Positions 1 through 5,898 of a stretch of DNA of 5,898 nt are shown here, piece after piece. Position numbers and translations under genes: made by a program. This DNA comes from Bacteroidota bacterium (lineage in GTDB: Bacteria > Bacteroidota > Bacteroidia > Chitinophagales > Chitinophagaceae), in NCBI GenBank assembly GCA_016715505.1, contig JADJZY010000030.1, positions 1 through 5,898 on the forward strand, given 5' to 3'. A model generated the notes under the pieces. It had not been told where the DNA came from. It saw nothing but the letters and a program-made list of their open reading frames with translations, and made no database searches. The stretch's first letter is position 1; each line of letters starts with the position of its first letter.

Positions 1-197
1 CCTCACTATGAAAATTTTATTGCAAAAGTTACCGACCCCGCCAAAAGCAGTAAAGATTTAATAGAGGCCTATTCCTATTTGGGCTTCTATTATTACAGCA
101 ATAAAGACAACGCGAAATCAAAAGACGCTTGGACCAAGGCAAAAGAATTAGATCCCAACAATGAAAAGGCCAAAAAGCGTTAGAGTCTCTGAAATAG
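1..197 (+). CDS. C-terminal end of a TPR (tetratricopeptide repeat) protein, 5' truncated
   Basis: Frame 1 is open from the window edge and encodes a TPR-like helical pair: an AYSYLGFYYY helix, then NAKSKDAWTKAKELDPNNEK, which carries the LDPNN turn typical of the last TPR unit in Bacteroidota proteins. As written it stops at TAG 181-183 after AKKR. Restoring one G near 177 gives AKKALESLK and a stop at 195-197, a normal TPR C-terminus, so I place the true end at 197. About 65 residues are visible. TPR domains mediate protein-protein contacts, and the partner and function cannot be told from this fragment. The following gene begins almost immediately, so the two are probably co-transcribed. 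The TPR call is fairly secure; the identity of the whole protein is unknown. Confidence 0.75.
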
Positions 198-1090
198 TTG
201 CATTAAAGCTATTGCTATTGACCCAAAACAATCGTTATACAACCCTTCTTATACTTTGTTCGACATGGATGAGCAACGTTGCTCATGCCCAACGTTTCTG
301 CCCCATAAAGAAATAGGGTTTTGGGTAGGTGGTAGTCATTACATGGGCGACTTAAACGAGCGCTTTGCCTTTCTCAATATTGTTAGACCGGCCGGTGGAG
401 TTATTTTTCAACACAACTTTAATGAACGTTGGAGTTGGAGAAATACCGCAGGGTACGGAAGAATTTATGGAAACGACAAATACTCCGAATTACAAAACTA
501 CCAAGAACGAAACCTTCATTTTCGAAGTGATATTGCTGAAATAAACTCACAATTTGTATTTAACTTTTTACCCTACCAAATTGGAGGAGAAACACCGGGA
601 TTTATTTTTCCATTTTCACCCTATATGTTTGGGGATTGGGCATGTATTATTTTAATCCGAAAGCCGAATTAAACGGTTCGTGGATTGCACTTAAAAATTT
701 AGATACAGAAGGACAGGGAACCGCCCGATACAAAAGAAAAAATTATAGCAGAGTACAAGCCAATATGCCTTTCGGTTTTGGAATAAAGGCCGCCATGAGC
801 AAAACCTCCATTGATTTGAAATGGGGCTTGCGCAAAACTTGGACAGATTACTTGAATGATGTGAGCACCACTTACCCCGATTACTATACCATTCGCTTCT
901 CGAAAGAGGAGAAGAATCTGCCGCACTCTCCGACCCTAGTCTATCTAAACCGGTCGATAACCCTGCTATAAATAGCGGAAAACAACGAGGAAATGCCAAA
1001 ACAAAAGATTGGTACTCCTTCTTTGGTGTTGTATTAACTTTTAAACTGGAAAACCCTAAAGGAAATGCCCTAGTTATTCAGGTGGGGTAA
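198..1090 (+). CDS. DUF6089-type outer-membrane beta-barrel protein (frameshifted)
   Basis: This is a putative outer-membrane barrel of unknown function, about 295 residues after frame repair. Frame 2 from about 200 reads a signal peptide with a TTLLILCSTW core ending in SNVAHA before QRF. Frame 1 from about 304 continues with KEIGFWVGGSHYMGDLNE, the GG..Y.GDL opening of this family, then alternating aromatic strands to SPYMFG. Frame 3 from 636 gives LGMYYFNPKAELNG, a TEGQG motif and TWTDYLNDVS. Frame 2 from 923 gives ALSDPSL and KDWYSFFGVVLTFKL, the family's last strand. Single bases seem lost near 301, 634 and 921. No clean ATG is visible: a TTG at 198 directly after the TPR stop, or a damaged ATG, is the likely start. 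The end is also uncertain: TAA 1088-1090 in the current frame, though the neighbouring frame reads PSY, like the CPSY-type ends I recall for this family. The family assignment is from memory of motifs plus the uppS-bamA neighbourhood. Confidence 0.72.
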
Positions 1091-1117
1091 GCTTCCTTTC
1101 ATATCTTTTGCCCCCCG

Positions 1118-1862
1118 ATGAAAAACAAGAAATTGACCCGGAAAAGCTTCCCAAACACGTAGCCATTATCATGGACGGTAATGGCCGTCGGGCAGGCAAC
1201 CGGGCAAGTTGCGAATTTTCGGCCATCAAAACGGTGTAAAATCGGTAAAAGAATCCGTGGAAGCTTGTGCCGAAATGGGTATAAAATAATCTCACCTTGT
1301 ATGCCTTTAGTACTGAAAACTGGAGTCGACCACAGAAGGAAGTAGATGCCTTGATGGAACTGCTGGTAAGTACCATCAGAAATGAGGTTCCTACCTTTAA
1401 AATAAAAACAACATTCGCTTGCTTTCCATTGGAAACACCGATGCCCTTCCTCCTAATTGCAGAAAAGAGCTTGAAGAAGCAATGCGCCTAACCTCCGGCA
1501 ATAGCCATCTTACTTTAATTCTTGCCCTAAGCTATAGTGCCAAATGGGAAACAGAAGCCGCCAAATCACTTGTTAAAGATGCTTTGATGGGAAAATAAAC
1601 AGCAATGATATTAGCGAATCACTTTTTGCTCAGCGCCTCAATACCGCAGGAATCCTGGATCCGGAATTATTGATTAGAATCTTCAGGTGAACATCGAATC
1701 AGCAATTTTCTACTTTGGCAATGTGCTTATGCAGAATTTTATTTTACGGAAACACTTTGGCCGGATTTCGATAGAAACGAATTAAAAAAAGCCATTCTGG
1801 ATTATCAACAACGAGAAAGAAGATTCGGTCTTACCAGCGAACAATTAAAACAAGGGAAATGA
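1118..1862 (+). CDS. uppS: Isoprenyl transferase / undecaprenyl diphosphate synthase (frameshifted)
   Basis: This cytosolic, membrane-associated cis-prenyltransferase condenses isopentenyl diphosphate onto farnesyl diphosphate to make C55 undecaprenyl diphosphate, the lipid carrier for peptidoglycan and surface glycans. The repaired protein is about 248 residues, normal for the family. ATG 1118 is chosen because restoring one A near 1131 gives MKNKKIDPEKLPKHVAIIMDGNGR, written here in pieces: MKNKKIDPEKLP then KHVAIIMDGNGR. That segment holds the catalytic Asp of MDGNGR. Further hallmarks are RIFGHQNGV, LYAFSTENWSRP, DPELLIR and SGEHRISNFLLWQ, then AYAEFYFTETLWPDF and YQQRERRFG. Apparent indels lie near 1131, 1195, 1287 (+1), 1402, 1594 and 1680 (+1). 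The residue after GNGR, normally Trp, is Arg (CGG for TGG). The stop TGA overlaps the bamA ATG, which suggests translational coupling. Identity is very secure; the exact sequence is not. Confidence 0.93.
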
Positions 1863-4358
1863 TAAAAAATATTCTCCTGTTTTTATTTTTTGCTGCGTGT
1901 TTTCATCAACTAAATGCACAAGTTGTTGTAGGTGGTAGTCAACCTCTTCTATCGATTACGCATTACCCTCTGAATATGAAATTGGAGGCATCACCGTTGC
2001 GGGCACCGATTATCCGGACAAAAACGTTTTGATTATTGCCTCCGGACTATCGCTGGCGAAAAATTACCGTTCCCGGAGATGCAATTAAAAAGCCATCAAG
2101 AGTTTATGGGAGTTAAACTTATTTTCCGATATTTCAATTGTCGCCAGTAAAATTCAAGGCAAAACAATCTTTCTAACCATTCAGGTGGAAGAAAGACCAC
2201 GACTTTCCAAATTCAGTTTTAAAGGGATAAAAAACATGAGGTCGATGATATCCGCGAAAAAATAAATCTCATTCGCGGAAAAATTGTTACCGATAACCTC
2301 ATCGTTACCACCTCTAATACCATCAAAGAGTTTTTGTCGACAAAGGGTTTCTAGACACCAAAGTGAACATCACTCAACGGGCCGATTCTTCTGCTCCCAA
2401 TAGTGTAATCTTGATGATTTTTGTGAACAAAATGCACAAGGTTAAAATCAACGAAATCATTTTGAAGGCAATAAAACCATTGCTTCTTCTAAGCTCAAAA
2501 GAGCCATGAAGGAAACCAAAGAAAGAAAGTGGTGGAATATTTTTAAAGCGTCAAAGTACATTGAAGAAAATTACATTGCAGACAAAGAAAAAATCATTGC
2601 CAAATACAATGGCAAAGGGTTTAGAGATGCTGCAATCGTTAGCGATACCGTGTATCGATTTGATGGCAAATACCTCAATATGAAAATTAAAATCGATGAG
2701 GGCCCTAAGTATTATTTTAGAAATATTCTGGGTTGGAAATGCAAAATATACCGATAAAGAATTAAACAACGTTCTCAATATTAACAAAGGCGATGTGTAC
2801 AACCAATCCATACTTGAGTCAAGACTATTCATGAGTCAAGACAGTAGAGATATCACCTCTCTTTATATGGACGATGGCTACCTTTTCTTTCAAGTAACTC
2901 CTGTGGAAATTTTGGTGGAAAACGATAGTATTGATTTGGAGATGAGAATTTACGAAGGCCGTCAAGCTATTATTAACAAAGTAACCGTAACCGGCAATTC
3001 TAAAACCAACGACAAGGTAATTCTGCGCGAAGCGCGCACCAAGCCTGGTCAGTTATTTTCACGTACAGATATTATCAGAACCCAAAGAGATTTAGCGCAA
3101 TTGCGTTATTTTAATCCGGAAAAATTAGGGGTGAACCCAAAACCTAATCCGGCAGATGGAACAGTGGATATTGAATATGTGGTTGAAGAACAAGCATCTG
3201 ACCAAGTTGAACTTTCGGGAGGCTGGGGCGCAGGCCGTATTGTAGGAACCTTGGGGGTATCTTTCAATAATTTTTCTGCTCGTAATGTTTTGAAAAGGAC
3301 GCATGGAAACCCTTGCCAGCCGGTGATGGTCAATCACTTTCTATCCGCGCACAGAGTACCGGTGCATGGTTTCAATCCTACAATGCTTCTTTATGGAACC
3401 TTGGTTAGGCGGAAAAAACCAAACTCGTTAAGCGTTTCTGTATTCCATTCGCGCCAAAATTTAACGGGGCAAAAAAGGATGACCCAACCCGTCAAACCCT
3501 TTTCACCACAGGGGTTTCTTAGGACTAGGCAGAAGACTAAAAGTTCCTGATGATTTTTTCAACCTCTATAATGAAATCAGTTTTCAGCATTTTGTGCTGA
3601 GCAATTTTAGAGCACAATTTCTTTTCAGCAATGGAAAAGCAAACGACTTGAGCATTAAAACCGTATTGCAAAGAAACTCCATCGATCAACCAATTTTCCC
3701 AAGAAGTGGATCGCAGGTAATGACCAGTTTACAAATTACTCCACCCTATTCTAAATTTAGAGAAGAAGCCACGAATCCAACAGATTATTACACCCACTCC
3801 AGAGAGGAAGCAAGATGGGTTGAATACCATAAATGGAAATTTACGAGCAGTTGGTTTACACGGTTATTTGATAATCTTGTTTTGAATACCAAAGTGGGAT
3901 TTGGGTTTATTGGATCATACAATAAAAATATTGGCGCCTCCCCCTTTGGAAGATTCTATTTAGGAGGAAGCGGGCTTACCGGCTGGGCCTTGGACGGCAG
4001 AGAAATTATTGCCTTACGCGGATACACCGATGGCTCTGTTGGCAACTCACAAGGCATTGGCGATATTGCCATTTGCAAATACACCATGGAATTACGCTAT
4101 CCTTTTTCGCTCAATCCTTCAGCAACTATTTATGGCCGGATTTGCAGAGGCGGAAATGCCTATGGATCCTTTACGTTCATTCAATCCTTTCAAGTGGCTC
4201 GTTCGGCCGGTGTGGGAGTTCGCGTTTTTCTTCCCATGTTTGGTTTACTTGGTTTGGATTATGGTTGGGGCTTTGATGCAGTTAATAGCAACCCAACCAA
4301 TGGAAGAGGAAAAGGACAATTCCACTTTACAATTGGTGCAAACATAGGTGACCTATAA
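1859..4358 (+). CDS. bamA: Outer-membrane protein assembly factor BamA, Omp85 family (frameshifted)
   Basis: BamA is the essential outer-membrane pore protein of the BAM complex; it folds and inserts beta-barrel proteins. The repaired length is about 838 residues, normal for Bacteroidota BamA. ATG 1859 starts a signal peptide (MIKNILLFLFFAACFHQLNA, cut before QVVVGG). Five POTRA domains follow, at roughly residues 40-115, 116-200, 200-290, 290-375 and 375-455, with repeat signatures EYEIGGITVAG, RLSKFSFKG, INEIIFEGNKTI, WVGNAKYTDKEL and INKVTVTGNSKT. The barrel shows ELSGGWGAGRIVGTLG, EPWLGGKKPNSLSVSVFHSRQ split by a lost A, GRFYLGGSGLTGW, the LRGYTDGS segment matching the lid-loop RGF/RGY motif, and GVRVFLPMFGLLGLDYGWGF. 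It ends in FTIGANIGDL. Apparent lost bases lie near 1950, 2057, 2074, 2090, 2234, 2335, 2463, 2729 (two), 3296, 3392, 3417, 3476 and 3520, plus two self-cancelling pairs at about 4130-4195. Identity is near certain. Confidence 0.96.
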
Positions 4359-4372
4359 AAATTTTAAATGTC

Positions 4373-4380
4373 TAATTTTG
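4373..4380 (+). promoter_or_regulatory. Possible Bacteroidota -7 promoter element upstream of the first ompH
   Basis: TAATTTTG matches the Bacteroidota housekeeping -7 consensus TAnnTTTG exactly and lies in the 46-base gap between bamA and the first ompH gene, 24 bases before the ATG. I do not see a well-spaced TTG -33 element about 20 bases upstream, and AT-rich gaps produce such octamers by chance. It would allow the chaperone genes to be transcribed independently of the uppS-bamA unit. Confidence 0.3.
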
Positions 4381-4404
4381 GCCTTCGGCCCTAAAAAACA
4401 AGTT

Positions 4405-4942
4405 ATGAAAACAAACACTTTTGCAAAGTTCCTTTTATTTGCTGTTCTCTTCTGTACTGCACCTTTCTTTGCTAATGCTCAAAAGTACGCCTACGTTGAT
4501 ACCGAATATATTCTTCAAAACATCCCGGATTACAAATCTGCACAAGGGCAAATCGACAATCTTTCTACCCAATGGCAAAAGAAATTGAAGCGAAATATGC
4601 CGAAATAGACAAGTTGTATAGGCTTTTCAAGCGGAGCAGATTTTGCTGACCGAAGAAATGAAGAGAAAAAGAGAAAATGAGATTATTGCCAAAGAAAAAG
4701 AAGTGAAAGAATTGCAAAAAGCAAGATTTGGTGTAGATGGCGAACTTTTCAAAAAAAGACAAGAGCTGATTAAACCCATTCAAGATAAAGTCTACAATGC
4801 GATTAAGGCTTTGGCCGAAAAAGGGTCTTATGCCGTTATTTTCGATAAATCCAGTGGTGCCTCCCTTCTATACACCAATCCTAAATTCGACAAAAGCGAT
4901 GAAATTCTTTTGGCGATGGGTTACAAAAAGGGAAGCAAATAA
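4405..4942 (+). CDS. OmpH/Skp family periplasmic chaperone, first copy (frameshifted)
   Basis: A Skp-like periplasmic holdase, expected to bind unfolded outer-membrane proteins and pass them to BamA, encoded just upstream. ATG 4405 begins a classical signal peptide (KFLLFAVLFCTAPFFANA, then QKYAYVD); an in-frame upstream codon at 4348 overlaps bamA and would spoil that signal, so it is rejected. The mature part has the N-terminal strand KYAYVDTEYILQNIPDYKSA, a long Lys/Glu-rich coiled coil at about residues 45-125 (EEMKRKRENEIIAKEKEV and following), and the C-terminal strands KGSYAVIFDKSSGASLLYTN. About 179 residues, normal for the family. One A is lost near 4580 (giving WQKEIEAKYAEIDKLY) and one base near 4620. 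The stop at 4940-4942 is 27 bases before the second copy. This copy has no Ala-Pro tail. Family call secure; whether it should be called skp or ompH is naming only. Confidence 0.93.
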
Positions 4943-4957
4943 TTCCGGTCAAATAAC

Positions 4958-4965
4958 TACTTTCG
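4958..4965 (+). promoter_or_regulatory. Weak possible -7 promoter element before the second ompH
   Basis: TACTTTCG in the 27-base gap between the two ompH genes matches TAnnTTTG except for one T to C change. It ends only four bases before the ATG, so a transcript from it would be almost leaderless. No convincing -33 element is seen. Low confidence; simple read-through from the first copy explains expression equally well. Confidence 0.2.
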
Positions 4966-4969
4966 CAGC

Positions 4970-5534
4970 ATGAAAAATATCCTAATACTTGCAATTGCAT
5001 TTTTACTTGGTTTTTCTCCGGAAACCTTTGCACAAAAAACCGGTCATATTAACCTAAACGATCTTCTTCTTTTACTTCCGGAAAGAAAAAAGCAGAATCC
5101 GATATTCAAGATTTTGCTAAACAATTGGAAGGACAATTGAAAACCATGAGAGCTGAATACGAAAATAAAATTTCTGAGTATCAGTCGAAAGAAGCAATGA
5201 TGACAGATCCGGTTAAATTAGACCGCCAAAAAGAAATTGCCAACTTGGAAGAACGTATTCAAAACTTTCAACAAACCGCGCAAGAATCATTAAAAAAAAG
5301 CAAAACGATTTGCAGATCCAATGATTGAAAATGTAAAAAGCTATTGAGGAGGTTGCCAAAGAAAGTGGATACAAAACGGTGATTGACAGTAGCCAAGGAG
5401 TATTGCTGTATGCAGATGCTTCAGACGATTTAATGAATCTGGTAAAAAGAAAATGGAATTACCGATGCTCCGGCCACGGCCCCAGCACCAGCACCAGCAC
5501 CAGCACCGGCACCGGCACCAACCAACAAAAATAA
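4970..5534 (+). CDS. OmpH/Skp family periplasmic chaperone, second copy with Ala-Pro tail (frameshifted)
   Basis: A second Skp-like periplasmic chaperone, about 190 residues when repaired. ATG 4970 starts a signal peptide (MKNILILAIAFLLGF then SPETFA before QKTGHINLNDLL). The strand GHINLNDLLLLLPERKK opens the Skp core. A coiled coil runs through EGQLKTMRAEYENKISEYQ and LEERIQNFQQTAQESL, and the C-terminal strands are SGYKTVIDSSQGVLLYADAS. A low-complexity tail of alternating Ala and Pro (about residues 168-183) then ends in TNK. Bases seem lost near 5091, 5298, 5320, 5339 (two), 5448, 5456 and 5530. With the last A restored the stop is TAA 5532-5534 (ending NKK); as written the frame runs to TAA 5560-5562 and would overlap murI. 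Tandem OmpH genes after bamA are common in Bacteroidota, and the two copies here are clearly diverged. The role of the Ala-Pro tail is unknown; a flexible or wall-reaching extension is a guess. Confidence 0.9.
5485..5520 (+). repeat. Hexanucleotide tandem repeat GCACCR x6 coding an Ala-Pro tail
   Basis: Six consecutive hexamers (four GCACCA-type and two GCACCG units) encode six Ala-Pro pairs at the C-terminus of the second OmpH-like protein. Upstream codons (GCT CCG GCC ACG GCC CCA) extend the Ala/Pro pattern imperfectly, which suggests growth of the repeat from a Pro/Ala-rich linker. Such repeats change length by slippage in whole codons, so tail length may vary between strains without frameshift. 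Confidence 0.85.
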
Positions 5535-5549
5535 TTCATTACCGGCTTC

Positions 5550-5898
5550 ATGCCTGTATTAAAAAAACAAAAACAAAATCCCGTTCGGAAAACCCGATCG
5601 GGATTTTTGATTCCGCATTGGTGGCCTAACCGTTGCCCATGCAATTCATAAAATTCTACCTCAAGAATCCTTAATTTATTTTGAGACACTGCCCACTTGC
5701 CCTACGGTGAAAAGTCGCCCGACTCCATCAAGTATTATGGAGTTAGAATTGCAGAATTTTTACTTAGCTATGGCTGTAAAACCATCGTAATTGCTTGCAA
5801 CACGGCCTCATCCATAGCCTTTGATGCCATTAAAAACATGTAGGTGCAAGAGCCACCGTCATTAGCGTAATTGAACTGGTTGTTAACCGCGTTGCTGC
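5550..5898 (+). CDS. murI: Glutamate racemase, N-terminal part (3' truncated by window, frameshifted)
   Basis: MurI interconverts L- and D-glutamate in the cytosol, supplying D-Glu for peptidoglycan. Reconstructed across frames, the fragment reads NPIGIFDS, then IGGLTVAHAIHKILPQESLI, YF, DTAHLPYGEKSPDSIKYYG, FLLSYGCKTIVIACNTASS, and VGARATVISVIELVVNRVA to the window end. FDSG.GG holds the first catalytic-site Asp/Ser, and ACNTAS holds the first catalytic Cys; the second Cys lies beyond the window. About 115 of an expected 260-280 residues are present. I place the start at ATG 5550 (MPVLKKQKQNPVRK), because no other start lies before PIGIFDSG and one missing base near 5590 joins the two frames. 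Other losses are near 5615, 5683 and 5836. The usual Pro of VIEP is Leu here (CTG). Identity is secure; the start is tentative, since the first 14 residues overlap a hairpin described separately. Confidence 0.9.
5575..5607 (+). terminator. Terminator-like inverted repeat overlapping the murI 5' end
   Basis: The left arm AAAATCCCGTTCGG (5575-5588) pairs with the right arm CCGATCGGGATTTT (5594-5607) in 13 of 14 positions around the five-base loop AAAAC, and the right arm runs into a T tract (5604-5608). Taken alone this is a good intrinsic terminator for the ompH genes, possibly working on both strands because the left side is A-rich. However, the right arm encodes PIGIF of the conserved MurI start, so it must be transcribed for murI to be made. 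It could be a partial terminator or attenuator, or a coincidence of codon choice. Confidence 0.5.

Noticed and set aside
691..999. Minus-strand open frames opposite the DUF6089 gene
   Set aside because: No recognisable protein; the plus-strand barrel motifs TEGQG and DWYSFFG explain the sequence.
1118..1862. Programmed ribosomal frameshifting in uppS and neighbours
   Set aside because: There are too many shifts, at unrelated sites and in every gene, without a recurring slippery motif or downstream structure. Sequence error is far simpler.
4009..4347. Overlapping plus-strand open frame within the bamA barrel
   Set aside because: It is an alternative frame of bamA. A short part (GFAE, SFNPFK) matches the expected BamA residues, but this reflects local indels rather than a separate gene.
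4380..4390. GGCC-TTC-GGCC inverted repeat between bamA and the first ompH, considered as a terminator
   Set aside because: The stem is only four pairs with a three-base loop, GGCC is itself a palindrome, and no T tract follows (an A tract does). It is too weak to call.
5459..5689. Minus-strand open frame with Val-Pro/Val-Leu repeats
   Set aside because: It is the complement of the Ala-Pro codon repeat plus the murI start; it shows no family features and lies opposite well-supported genes.
1..5898. A pseudogenised or degenerating genome segment
   Set aside because: Catalytic and structural motifs in essential genes are preserved on both sides of each shift, no in-frame nonsense clusters or deletions are seen, and both single-copy essential genes and the rest are hit evenly.

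Overview
The window comes from a member of the Bacteroidota. The evidence is the gene order (a DUF6089-type barrel, uppS, bamA, two OmpH/Skp-like chaperone genes, murI), the Bacteroidota style of the BamA and OmpH proteins, the lack of Shine-Dalgarno-like sites before starts, and a moderate to low GC content judged by eye. I cannot name a genus. The MurI sequence (FGDTAHLPYG type) looks more like Cytophagales, Chitinophagales or Sphingobacteriales relatives than classical Flavobacterium, but that is a guess.

Layout, all on the + strand: (1) the C-terminal end of a tetratricopeptide-repeat protein, 1-197; (2) an outer-membrane beta-barrel protein of the DUF6089 type, about 198-1090; (3) uppS, 1118-1862; (4) bamA, 1859-4358, overlapping uppS by four bases; (5) a first OmpH/Skp-like chaperone, 4405-4942; (6) a second one with an Ala-Pro-rich tail, 4970 to about 5534; (7) the N-terminal part of murI, about 5550 to the window end. 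There is no RNA gene, mobile element, CRISPR array or gene-free stretch over 300 bases.

The genes form one cell-envelope cluster. UppS makes the C55 lipid carrier used for peptidoglycan and surface glycans. MurI makes D-glutamate for peptidoglycan. BamA inserts outer-membrane beta-barrels, and OmpH/Skp chaperones carry unfolded barrel proteins across the periplasm. The DUF6089 protein is a barrel of unknown role that probably travels with this machinery.

The dominant oddity is that every gene is broken by single-base (sometimes two-base) indels, about three dozen in 5.9 kb and mostly losses. In each case protein similarity continues immediately in another frame. Because these genes include essential ones and conserved motifs are otherwise intact, I read this as uncorrected sequence error rather than gene decay. 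The products below are described after mentally restoring the frame, and gene limits carry that uncertainty. I found no convincing new biological system. The most interesting non-artefactual candidate is a strong terminator-like inverted repeat that appears to lie inside the first codons of murI.
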